The translations under genes were made by a program, and so were the position numbers. Source: Mytilisepta virgata (taxonomy: Eukaryota > Mollusca > Bivalvia > Mytilida > Mytilidae). Taken from it: 64,000 nucleotides of DNA. Shown in pieces: positions 45,741 to 56,414 of this stretch. The first letter of the stretch is position 1. Each line of letters starts with the position of its first letter. The stretch is from positions 48,686,150 to 48,750,149 of the forward strand of contig CM051514.1 in NCBI GenBank assembly GCA_028015205.1, read 5' to 3'. The notes beneath the pieces are model-generated. The model saw only the letters and a list, made by a program, of their open reading frames with translations, was not told where the DNA came from and did no database searches.

Positions 45741-46075
45741 AGTAATAAAGGTTATTTTGAAGGAATTTATCAATGAATGTAAAGTCCGACGATTAACTCA
45801 CAAACTAAATAAAGTCCGAAAGTACTTTATGCAAAGTTTGTTAGTGATAGGCCCGAGTTTATACGTTGATAAATTCCGTAAAAATAACCTTTATTACTTA
45901 TAATTCCAAAGTAATGCAGAAATATGACGTTTACCATTTGAAATTAACATTTTTCTTATGCACTATATATTGCATGCGTACGTATTCATATGCACGACGC
46001 CATGAAAGGAATTTATCAAGTTATAAACTTTTACCGGAAGTTGCTGTTAACCAATGAAATTACTGCATTTGATGT
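45741..46075. mobile_element. Hairpin-head repeat, related architecture
   Basis: AAAGGTTATTTTGAAGGAAT TTATCAA at left pairs with TTGATAAATTCCGTAAAAAT AACCTTT about 130 bp later; a tail follows with GACGCCATGAAAGGAATTTA and CCAATGAAATTACTG. Primary sequence differs from the 38512 family but the layout is the same. Confidence 0.6.
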
Positions 46076-46079
46076 TTAG

Positions 46080-47290
46080 AAAACAACATTGGAATTATGA
46101 TAGTTTGACTTAGTTCTGAGAGTATACCTATCGTTGGCTTAGTTGTTAGTACTTTGGTATTGGTGAAAAATTCTTTAAAAAATTCAAAAATTAAAGATCA
46201 TTGACATTGTTAGAACAGAATGTTAATTACAGTGTACTCTGTTTTGGGGAGATTTACGTGAATCTAATTTACTGCAAGATAAAATAAAACAACAAAAGCA
46301 ACAAGTCTAAACAAATATCTATATGGAACTGATATAGAAAATTTGAAAATTTCCAAACCAAAGAAACAGAGTCATAGGCTGATAACATCTAGCTGTCATC
46401 ATGTTGTTAAAAGTAACTAGGAGCAGTACATTGTACCCAACATTGTCTATATACTAGACAAGTGTCTTTCACTGCAAAACACAGAGTCTTTGCTTAGAAC
46501 AGGCTTATACAGGTATTTAGAACTTTGCAAAAGGTGATTTTCTTTGCCTGAAACATTTACACAAAATGCTTTCCTCAAAAAATATGAAAAGTGCAGTATA
46601 GGTCTATTCGCACCTTGACGTTGATATGACGAACATTTGTAAACGTTCTGGATATTGATTTAAATGAATCGATATTTGCAAAGAGAAACTAGCGTCCAAA
46701 TGGAAGCCCTGAGCATAGAAATAATATCACTCCTATCTTACATGATACATAAAATGACAAAGGCCTTTATATGTAAAGGATGCGTGAGATCAGATCTTAG
46801 TGAAATGTGAGAGCAACTGCATGTAAACAACAACAATAAAACTAGAACAAAATAGCAACAAAAGAGAAACCTAGTGCAACGGCAAATGCTTTGGAAACTT
46901 GGACGGATTTCCATTTCATTAGGAGGACACATTAATAGATGTTTTCTAGTCTAATTATCATTGTCCAGTCAAAATACGTTCTAATTTCATTGGTCTTTAT
47001 ATCAGTAGATTAGATGAAATTAGTTCTCAAAAGATTACAGAAATATGAATGTTTGAGTCGAAACAACGGCATAAAATTTAAAACGGCTACTTTTTATTCT
47101 AGTTAAACAACTAAACATTTGCTGGTAACACTTATTTACAGGTAGTTAGTAGTAACTTGACATCTTCTACAGATAACTATTTATCTGTTTATTAGTGCTA
47201 ACAAATAAATTTAATGCGGTTTACAAATGTATATCCATTTGTGTATACAATAAAAGTTACTACTGTGTACATCGTCATTATTGTAGAGAT
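46080..47290. other. No gene recognised
   Basis: AT-rich, no repeat or splice-supported exon that I can defend. Confidence 0.4.
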
Positions 47291-47296
47291 AATTAT

Positions 47297-47633
47297 ATAG
47301 ATTCTCCTTCAGGCACGAGTGAGGTATGGAATTTCTCCACCCTAGATAGTTAAATTTAAGCGAGCGTGTTAAAATCTTAAATTTAACTATTCAATAAATC
47401 ACGAGTAATTGAAGTAGAATCTGTTTCCTATGATGTTCGACAAAAACCTCAAGAAAATGTCGTTGTTATGTAGTTTGTTTACACGGACGTCATTTCGAGA
47501 CTTCTCTAGTTTATCGTTCCAATAACTGTAGAAAAAAAACGGCTGGAATTCGCAAATTTAATCATCGTGGAATGGTTAAAAATATTATGTATTTTTATCC
47601 CACCGATTATACACGTCATGAATAGGAGAAAAC
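47297..47633 (+). mobile_element. Hairpin-head repeat, copy 3
   Basis: GATTCTCCTTCAGGCACGAG, shortened palindromic head, then ACTTCTCTAGTTTATCGTTC and ATCCCACCGATTATACACGT. About 0.8 kb upstream of peptide gene 2. Confidence 0.8.
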
Positions 47634-48355
47634 TGTTTAACAGATAAACTTACTATATAAAGGTAATCAGTCATTATCTATGTGTTAATACAACGGACCC
47701 TCAAATAGAGTTTTGCAGGTTTCCAACTTTACAAGAACATTGAACCTTTTAAACATTTTGTCATATATTTTTTTTTTCATGTTTATATAGCTTTTATCGA
47801 GTTATCATTGAGCGATTTATTGTAAAAAAAAACTTCAAATACGTTAAAAGTAACGCAGCAGTAAAAGTTGTTAATGTGAATTATGTGTTTACACTTCACT
47901 GCACCAGTCACAAAAAGGGAGATAACAGGGAAGATACATAATAACACACGAATCAATTAAAAAGTAGAAAGTAAAGTTAAATGTACCATAGTACGAAATA
48001 TAATTATATGTACCATATGCGCATAACAGTGTTCTGGATATGTGCTTTAGCAAAACAGAGAAATAAATAAAAGTGTGCTTGACCTTAGTACTAGATTCAA
48101 ATAAAATTCTGTTGACAAATTATTTTTTGCATTCATCTGTAAACAGCGAATGTCACTTAGAAAGTTCACATCTTACAATAGGCAAAGGCGGGCGTATAGG
48201 CTAACTCATTGTTATATAATTATATGTAGAAGTACGGTCTTATACGTTAATATTATACCAACAACAAAATTAATGAAGATCATTATTATTGGCCCCAGTC
48301 AATAAGAAGGTCAAAACACGAGTTTTCATGTTAGCAAAGGTAACATGTGTCTCGC

Positions 48356-48390
48356 TATAAATAAGAGAAACCGTATTTATTGTTAAGGTT
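48356..48390 (+). promoter_or_regulatory. Core promoter of peptide gene 2
   Basis: TATAAATA at 48356-48363 in a CGCTATAAATAAGAG context, 52 bp before the start codon, so a start site near 48385-48390 would give a 5' UTR of about 25-30 nt. Confidence 0.6.
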
Positions 48391-48414
48391 TACTTCCTAT
48401 CAATTCAAAGAAGT

Positions 48415-51400
48415 ATGAAGTGGTCTGTGATTTTATTTTTGTTTTTAGTCAGTCTTGCTTGTGCAACTTGTACATGTAAGTAAATGTTTGTAAATATATC
48501 ATGTATATAGAAAGTCACTTTTCTTTCGGTTACCAATTTATTTTGATTATATACATTTATGTTAGACTTTTAAGAAAAATGATTTTAAGTGCTTGACGTG
48601 ATAACAGATATTGATAATCAGTTCAATTTGAAAGCGGAGCCTAATATCCTTCTGATTTATAAATTTTGGAGAGTTGTAAACTATTTACATCAAGCATAAT
48701 AATTATGAAAATTTTTGTCAGAGCTAGTGTGATAGACAGTTAAACATACAACGGACCAAACCACTCGTTTCCATATGACTTACCCTAATAATTGTTTTAA
48801 ACATGCATGAATTCATTACATATGTATACCGTTATAACATTTGTTACAAAAATGTCTATAAGAAATTTACACGGACATCAAATTTTTTAATACTTTCATA
48901 AATTTTTCACACAAAAAATAAGTTCTAAATAAAAATTAACTGTGTATCATTTTTTCCCAAAAATTAATAAATAAAAAAACCAAAAAAACCCTATATCTAT
49001 GCTGTAATTCTAATTTTAGATTTTATTTATGTTTTGTCTACCGATATATATATTTAAACTGATATTGAAATGATTGACCTACTAGGACATGTAGAAGCAT
49101 TACAGAAGGCGTCAGAACAAGCAGCCCCCACAAGACAAATCGCCTCCTCTTCAAAACATATTAATCCTTCTAAATAAAATAACAATCCAAAGATACTAAT
49201 ATAAGATGTAGTAAATTTATAGTACGACGCATTTCAAGGAGTTACCTCTCATCAGCAGCATTAAAACCGAAACATCTGGAAGACCAAAAACCAAACTTAT
49301 ATTAAACAAGAAGTACTCAACCGAAAATACCGAAATAGGAAGCCAAAATAAGTTGCCGATTTATAAAACATTATGGACAACTCGCCCCTCAATTAGTACG
49401 CTAACTAGTCATTTACTTGGTCAATGCCTGTTTTGTTGCCATATTTTCACAGACAAGTTAGTCGTTTTTAATAATAATTATTAGATATTTTAGATATTTT
49501 CAATATCAGCATTAATTGAAAATGCACCATAAAATCAAAGAAATAAAAGGATATTGTGTGGATTTATTACAATGTATTTATAAAATGCATAATGTCAAAA
49601 ACTACTATATTTAAATCGCCATAGTTTATCCACTCTAAGACTATCACGTACGTATATATACGGTGTATATGTCAAATAATTAATCAGATAAAAAATAATT
49701 GCAATTTGTAACAAATTACTTTAATTTTAATCAATATGAATTAAATTTAAATTTTCCCTTTTTTTAAATATAATATTAATAATAATTTAAATGTATATTT
49801 TCATCACAAAAATTTTAATAAAGCGATGCTCTGATCTAGTTTATCAGTGTCTAAGAGAGGGTGGCCTGTCCTGCTTCAGTCTTATAGAGGTGGAGCCCGT
49901 CCTATTATAATGATGTAAAATGGGTTGCTACTTGTCCTTGTAGGGGACTTGTCCAGCATTCATACAGATACAGTTACATTTGTCTTGACAATAATTTAAT
50001 TTCAAATTAGAAATCTGCATTAATTTAAATTCACACGTTTTGACATTTATCTTGACCTACGAAATCTCTTACACATTACACGATGCAAATCGCACAATTC
50101 CAACCACATGTTATACTATTCATTTTGTGCGTAGAACATTCAACCATCTTTTAACAACAACAAAAAAACAAAAAAAACAAAAAAACAAAAAAAAAAAAGA
50201 AGAAAAAAAAAGGAAAAAAAAATAAACAAAACAAAACAAAACAAAAATTGGACTAGAAAAAATTGTTAGAATGAGTATATTAAAAAGGTTCGATTGAAGA
50301 GACAGCTAAGGAGAAGATATGATTTCAGCCATTATTTGGCACCATCTCACATGAAAAAATAAAATTAAGATTTCAGATTCGAATTTGTATCTTTTTATTG
50401 TATAATGATCAAACCTTTCATGTTACAATCTATCAATCATTATTAAAAAACCCTTCCATGATGCAATATTGACGTCATGAACGTCTGCTAAATCAATGAT
50501 TTGGAGAAAATTGAGTGTTTTCACAGTATATTTTGGTGAAAACAACTACGAGCAACAGCCTCGACCAAAAAGATTTTTTAATATAATGTTTTTCTGACAA
50601 AATGACGCATTTCAGTGAAATATCTTTTTGGGCAAGGCTGTTGCTCAAATAAATTTTTCAATTCAAAGGTCCAAAAATGAGCCAGTTTGTCATTTTTCAT
50701 TAATTTCTTCACAATTAGCCATTTTGAATAGCATATTGCCGTTGTTACATGAATATATTGTTGAAAACAAAACATTTTCCTTAAACTGCAACATTTTAAT
50801 AGTCCTTAATGAAAGCTGAGAGTAAGTTTTTCATTATTTTTTGATTTTTGAATTCAAGGCCAAATATTAGTCCAAATCAGCGATGCGGCTATACACTCGT
50901 AGAGTTTTGGACTGACATAGCAGTTATTGTAGCGTCTAGAGTAATTCCGAATTTGACCCTAGACATAACCCTCAAGCGGCTGTAGTTAGATCTCCCACGC
51001 GGGATAAATAAACAACCGAACGAACACAAGGGTCAAGTGTGGAGAACTAATTTTAATTAGAATGAACGCAGTTAATCAAACTGTGAACATTTCAATTTAT
51101 CTTGCAGCACAAGACACTGATACAGATGTTCTCAGAATAAAGCGAAACCTTGACGGTTTGAAAGGTAATTAATGCGTAAAATTTTGCAAAATAAAATTGA
51201 ATTTTTTGGAATTATAACTGAAATACCGTGATTGAAAATTCATTTTTCTTAGTTATACTAGTCTATTAAAATGCAAGAATAACGCACCTTTTCACACTTC
51301 CTGAAAACATTCTGATGTTTCTCATTAATTTTTCAACTGGATAACTGGTACTATCTACTTTCCATTGATGCCATGTTTACAAAATGAAAGATAAAACATT

Positions 51401-54400
51401 ATGTAAGCCGTTTAAAAGTTCTCCCTTTGACATTAAACATCGATGGCTTTGCTGTAAATTGATATCATTTAATGTTAAGATGTTGCTACATTTAACTTAC
51501 AATATTTTTACCAAATATCTTTTCTAATTAAACAACAATCAAACTACAAAGTTAAAATGTTTAGTTTTAGTTTGGTTGTTGTTGTTTTTTTACCATTTTA
51601 TATTTGTTTTTGTTCGACTTGTGTATTTTATACATTTTAGTCGTTTTATGCCCCTTTTGACAGCTCACCATTTCCATTTATTTTTCTTGTTATCTATTGT
51701 CGCATGAGCTGTTTCGCAACATACTTAGTTTTTTTTCCATAATACGGAAAGCCTGACCGCGGACCATATTGGGAAACGTGTTCGTAGAATGCCACACTCA
51801 CTACACGCTAAAGACCCCTGCTGTAGTTTTCGAAAAAGAGTAGGCTAATGCCGCTACAAAAGGCTAAATTATCCGACCCTACCCAACCATCCTCCTTTTA
51901 AAGTGGCAGTCAAAATTGGTTCCCCTTTGTGTCCTGACCAACCCCTATTTGAATTGTGTGATCAATTGACATGGTTCTCGTCCTGAAGAAGCATGAAATA
52001 TTTGCCACTGGACGTTAAACAACAATCCATCAATCAATCATTAAAACAGAAACTCCTTCTCAAACTAAATTAGATTATGGATAAAAATATTGAATTGAAA
52101 CGATGAAATTCAGATAAACATTATTGCCTGAGATTAATAGTACAAACTAATTACAGGTTTAAGAAGTTCGGTTAGAAGGCGCAGATCTTCACGTTTACAA
52201 GGTAATATAATTGGATGAGTATATTCATTCTTTGTTATTATAGTGTATTAGCAAATACACCTAATTTAGAACTCATTTAAAAGCTAAATGTATGTGATAA
52301 CAACTAATGTACAATGTGAATATTTTTAAGGGATCATTTTTCATTTTCTATATATACCTTTTAAGGGGTCTTGCTATTAATAGATACCTGAAATTCACTA
52401 TATTTCTTTGTATCACATAAGCATTTATTAGTTTTAGAAATAATTCAGCTCAATAGTTAATTTGTCGCATTTAAGTCACAGGAAGTATGTTCGGAAATCC
52501 TTCAAAATAACCCTTCAGCCAGCACGCTAGCAAAAGTTCAAGCAATGATTTACTGCTTATTGATATTTCTCATCTTGAAGTTATCCAACGAAGATAATAA
52601 AAAGCCTACCTGTTGTACTAAGGACCAACGGGAGAAAAGTTCACTTATCTCCCTTTGTTAATTTGCTGAAAGAGGAAAACTGACCATGTTTCTCGTCAAA
52701 CAACCCTAGTATATCGGCCAAGAATATTTTTGTAAACCTTGTACAAGGTCTTACAGAATGTCAGAAAAAGAATAATGAAGAAAACGAAGAAATGAAATGG
52801 CTACACGGAAATCTTAAATACTAAATTAAACACGTTCACTCAAATTCAAGATAAAGAAAGTTTGAAAACATGAAGCTTGCTGGCATTATCGAATTTGAAA
52901 TTGAAGTGCCGAGTGTTGATAACCTTCAAAATTAATAGGGTAAAACAATGGAATATGTTTTACTGATTACCGAACATAAAATGTCGAAGGTAATATATAC
53001 GAAAAGGGGTAAAATGCATATGACAGTTTAATCAGCCTGGTATATTAAAATGTATCAAACCGATTAGAACACGTTTAAATGCATACATAATTAAGGAAAA
53101 ACAAGATGTAATAGATACATTTGGAGAACAAAAGAAGTAGAGTAACACTCTATTCGCATCTTCTATTTGAATTCAGCTTGCTGAAATTAATTTTAATGGA
53201 CACATTGTAATAATGGTTATGTTTCTTTTACTTCAGAATTACTTCGACTTAAACGTAAGTATCTCTACAACTCCGAGAGGTTTTCCGAAAGTTTTTTGGC
53301 GGGAAATTTCACGAGCCGTATTTATCAAACGTTTGGTGATATCGAATTTTATTGAAACATAAGTAATTTTATGACATAAAGTATTTATATTAGTGCACAC
53401 TACCAAAAGGTATTGTAGATTAATGAAATAAAAATTGAACATACTTATATAAGATGGATTTATGGCAAGCCGTTTTACTATTTATTCTAACTTCAAGATA
53501 TCTTATATAATATATAAGATATCTTATATAATCTAGTTTTTATAAGATATCTTATAAACTTTATAAGATATCTTCTAAAGTTTATAAGATATCTTATAAA
53601 TATATTTTATATAAGATATTTTATATAGTTTATAAGCAAAATTAATTCTGGTTTATTCTATGTTAAATTTGTATGTTCCTTATGATATCCATTATATCAT
53701 TATATCATTATATCAATAAAAACAATTTGTGATATATATAGATTCTACAACGATGACCAGTTGATTATGAAATTTATCCAGTGGAGATAAATTTAAATTT
53801 TTACACTGCGAGGCTTGTAGTTTAAAACTGAAAATTTGATTCTCGAGAGTGGATAAATTTCATAATAAACGCGTCAAGAGTTTTAGAATCTTTTTCTCTA
53901 ATGACAATTTTTTGGCGGGAAATTTCACGAGTCGTATTTATCCAACGTGTAGTGATATCAGAATTTATCAAACGGGTCAAGAGATATATAAATGCACACA
54001 GAATTAGAGAAACCTCCCTATCCCATGCATAAAAAATTGCAATTCAACTAAATGTCAGGTGATTCAAGCTAATACATGAAATTCAGGAGAACTTTTGATG
54101 TTTCAAAATTTACGTTAATAGTTATGATACTTTCATAATCAAAATATTTAATAAGATGGACTCGCATGAAATTCAGCTAATTTGCACATACAATTTACCT
54201 GTGAGAAAATTGCCAGTGTACTATTATCATTATCCATTACAATGAAAACCATTTCAGGCTTCTTAATTTAATAAATTCAAATGTGGTTTGACAGGGTTTT
54301 TCTAATTAAGAAAACTAGTGTTAAAGAATATTGTGGTATAGCTATTCATTTCAGTTAGCTGGTATAACCTGTCTAAAAAGTGACAACAATATTCTTTACT

Positions 54401-54655
54401 AATCAAATATGATTTTAATTTGTTTGCTTTCTTGAAAAAGTTCAAAGAATGAATTGTTAAGTTAAATATTTATGTATTTTTCTTTTTAAATATACCTAAA
54501 AAGAAACAAAGGAGGAAGAGACTCCATATTTGATTGAGATCTTCTTATAAAAAACTACACTCTACTTTTTTCTCAATTTATCATATATTGCAGGTGGCAG
54601 TGGTGTGTTACCATGGGGTAACCATGGTCTTGATCCAGGTAAACACGAGCATTAG
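48415..54655 (+). CDS. Peptide gene 2: secreted prepropeptide, 5 exons, all introns phase 1
   Basis: Exons: 48415-48475, 51108-51164, 52157-52201, 53237-53254, 54594-54655. Together 243 nt, 80 residues plus stop. Exon 1 encodes the signal peptide MKWSVILFLFLVSLACATCT. Exon 2: SQDTDTDVLRIKRNLDGLK, an acidic segment ending in a KR site. Exon 3: GLRSSVRRRRSSRLQ, strongly cationic. Exon 4 is an 18-nt microexon (ELLRLK). Exon 5 begins with the Arg completing LKR and reads GSGVLPWGNHGLDPGKHEH. Acceptors of exons 2, 4 and 5 are strong (TATCTTGCAG, TTTTACTTCAG, CATATATTGCAG); donors are GTAAGT, GTAATT, GTAATA, GTAAGT. Every junction is phase 1 and in frame. AATAAA lies 78 nt after the stop. Probably secreted and cut at IKR and LKR. 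A linear cationic antimicrobial peptide (mussel myticalin-like layout) is one option, a neuropeptide another. No family recognised. Confidence 0.62.
49168..49355 (-). repeat. Copy of the 14.8-kb repeat unit, inverted, in intron 1 of gene 2
   Basis: AATAACAATCCAAAGATACT, GCATTTCAAGGAGTTACCTC and AAACAAGAAGTACTCAACCG are the reverse complement of 15020-15200. Confidence 0.85.
49360..50280. other. Intron sequence, no feature except an A-rich tract
   Basis: Low-complexity (A-rich)n at about 50160-50250. Nothing else supported. Confidence 0.5.
50550..50646. repeat. Imperfect hairpin of about 97 bp
   Basis: GAGCAACAGCCTCGACCAAA then AAGATTTTTT pairs with GAAATATCTTTTTGGGCAAG and GCTGTTGCTC; within intron 1 of peptide gene 2. 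Confidence 0.7.
51738..52045 (+). mobile_element. Second SINE family, 5'-truncated copy
   Basis: From ATAATACGGAAAGCCTGACC to GCCACTGGACGTTAAACAAC and CAATCAATCA. Matches the 3' three quarters of the copy at 30189-30607. In intron 2 of peptide gene 2. Confidence 0.85.
53487..53640. repeat. TATAAGATATCTTATA palindrome cluster (2)
   Basis: At least five overlapping TATAAGATATCTTATA-type palindromes. The first 85 bp match the reverse complement of 42783-42866. Located in intron 4 of peptide gene 2. Confidence 0.85.
53738..54000. mobile_element. Hairpin-head repeat, related architecture
   Basis: GATTATGAAATTTATCCA pairs with TGGATAAATTTCATAATAAA; a tail follows with TTGGCGGGAAATTTCACGAG and ATTTATCCAACGTGTAGTGA. 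A partial tail copy lies at 53283-53400 (TTGGCGGGAAATTTCACGAG). Confidence 0.7.
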
Positions 54656-54732
54656 ATTCGAGCCTCTCCACGTTCTGCAAAATATTATTGGTTTCACAAG
54701 TAAAGAGCATTACAGTGTAATGTATTTTTACA

Positions 54733-54738
54733 AATAAA
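54733..54738 (+). terminator. Polyadenylation signal of peptide gene 2
   Basis: AATAAA in TACAAATAAAAGC, 78 nt after the proposed TAG stop. Confidence 0.6.
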
Positions 54739-54835
54739 AGCATGAATATAGTATTTCATTTATCCTGTTTATGAGTAAGACATGCTTACCTAATCAGTTA
54801 AACGGTAACTACCTCTCAATAGTTTAAACTTATTT

Positions 54836-55212
54836 CTCCTATTCCTGACGTGTTTAATCGATGGGATAAAAATACATAATATTTTTAGCCACTTCCCGGT
54901 GATTAAATTTCTACGTGGGAATTACCGCCCTTTTTTCTACAGTTATTGGAACGATAAACTAGAGAAGTCCCGAAATGACGTCTATGTAAACAAACTACAT
55001 AGCAACGACATTTTCTTGAGGTTTTTGTCGAAAATCACAGGAGAAACAGATTCTCCTTCAATTTACTCGTGAGTTAAGGAATTTCTCCACCCTCAATAGT
55101 TAAATTTTAGATTTTAACACGCTCGCTAAAGGCTCGCGTGTTGAAAATCGAAAATTTAGCTATCTCTTGTGGAGAAATTCCATAACTCACTCGTACCTGA
55201 AGGAGAATCTAT
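54836..55212 (-). mobile_element. Hairpin-head repeat, copy 4
   Basis: Reverse orientation: ATTCCTGACGTGTTTAATCG, GGAACGATAAACTAGAGAAG, then the palindromic head ending CATAACTCACTCGTACCTGA and AGGAGAATCTATA. About 0.1 kb beyond the polyadenylation signal of peptide gene 2. Confidence 0.85.
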
Positions 55213-55214
55213 AT

Positions 55215-55470
55215 TTATTTATAGTGGATTGGGAGATAAGTTAAACCAACTTATGCTTATCCTTCTCCACTTGGCGGGTGCGAGAGACTCCCCAGTATCT
55301 ACAGAGGAGTCTTCAACGTACGAAGAGGGTTGCTCTCCCTTAACAAGGGACAGACATTTTTCGTCCCCATCCGAAGGAATAGCATATTTTACCGAGACCA
55401 TCCTCGTAAATGGTGTCGATAGGGCGTGGTAAATTTGATCCCTGAAAATTTCTACTGACCTCATTTCTGT
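55215..55470. other. GC-richer unassigned block
   Basis: Noticeably less AT-rich than its surroundings and open in one frame on each strand (55169-55432 plus; 55219-55464 minus, with the minus frame reading STPFTRMVSVKYAIPSDGDE). No family recognised and no splice or promoter evidence. Could be a repeat fragment or a decayed exon. Confidence 0.3.
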
Positions 55471-55689
55471 TACATATTACATACGTTATTGTATCGACTT
55501 TCACATTATCGGCATAAAAATTCTGAAACTGTTACCCTGCTCTTCATGCAGAATAATGATAAAAAGAAAACTTTTAAACCAGTTAAAATTTAATACATTG
55601 TGTTTTGTACAACAAAAATATGAAGATATAACAATCTAAAATTTTGTGTGCACGAACGAGAGCAAATACGTAAAGAATAAGTAAAGTCA

Positions 55690-55975
55690 AGAAATACCAA
55701 AGGGATATTCGAAGGAGAGAAAAATCGTAACAACTCCGGAGAAAAACGAAGACAAGACCAAAACAATACATGCACTACAATTAAAAACTAAAAACATATG
55801 AACAACATGGACCCCACCAAAAAACCTGGGGGTAGACTCCGATGCTCCGGAAGAGTCAGCAGTCTCTGCTTCCTGCATGACACCCGCCATGCTGTCCATG
55901 TCAAATCCGATATGCGGAAGGGATAATATCAATGGAACAGGTCCATTTTCATTTGGGAAACGGTTTTTTTCATAC
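55690..55975 (-). mobile_element. Penelope-like 3'-UTR fragment
   Basis: Reverse complement contains CTCTTCCGGAGCATCGGAGT, GGTGGGGTCCATGTTGTTCA and ATGTTTTTAGTTTTTAATTG, paralleling CCCTTCCGGAGCACCTGGGT and TTCATTGTTTTTAGTTTTCT in the 3' UTR of the element at 56415-57432. Confidence 0.6.
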
Positions 55976-55977
55976 CT

Positions 55978-56049
55978 TGTTACGGCCGAAATCACCTTTA
56001 AATTGTAGCCAACAAAAGACACAAATCAATAATAAAATTTAACAAGATT
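55978..56049 (-). repeat. LTR copy, 3' end, left of the Ngaro insertion
   Basis: TGTTACGGCCGAAATCACCT through AATAAAATTTAACAAGATT is the reverse complement of the last part of the LTR at 11104-11703. The LTR resumes at 63911, so the Ngaro-type element has been inserted into it. Confidence 0.85.
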
Positions 56050-56270
56050 TTTGTCAACACTGTTGAGCTTGTTTTGAGGGCAAGTAGTGAAAACATAGTT
56101 GAATGAAAATGTCATTTATTAATAAAATGACTTAAATCAATCAATTTATATTCATACATTGTCATTAATAAATGACTAAAAATTACAATACATAAATGAC
56201 ATAAAAATTACATACAATTTTTGCATTAAATTGTCCCTCAAAGATGGGGAAAGTAATAAAAACGCCAGGT
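56050..56270 (-). repeat. Split direct repeat B2
   Basis: From TTTTGTCAACACTGTTGAGC to GTAATAAAAACGCCA, the same as 57613-57833. It forms the 3' end of the element on the minus strand. Confidence 0.9.
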
Positions 56271-56399
56271 GCACAATTGCATACCATCTTTCCATTATAT
56301 CGTCAAAATGAGAAAATTAATAAAAATGTCAGATGCTATAAACTACAACATATATTTCAAGACTTAACCTAAACATAGGGAGGTAAGCGGGTGGGAAAT
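56271..56399. other. Unassigned spacer between B2 and A2
   Basis: About 130 bp (GGTGCACAATTGCATACCAT ... ATAGGGAGGTAAGCGGGTGG) not found beside B1. Either an extra insertion or part of B2 lost from B1. Confidence 0.45.
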
Positions 56400-56414
56400 T
56401 TAGACTAATACTAT

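Noticed and set aside
54502..54594. Alternative last exon of peptide gene 2 starting after CCTAAAAAG
   Set aside because: Weak acceptor in a purine-rich context; the acceptor at 54594 is strong and gives a basic LKR site and a stop with a nearby AATAAA.
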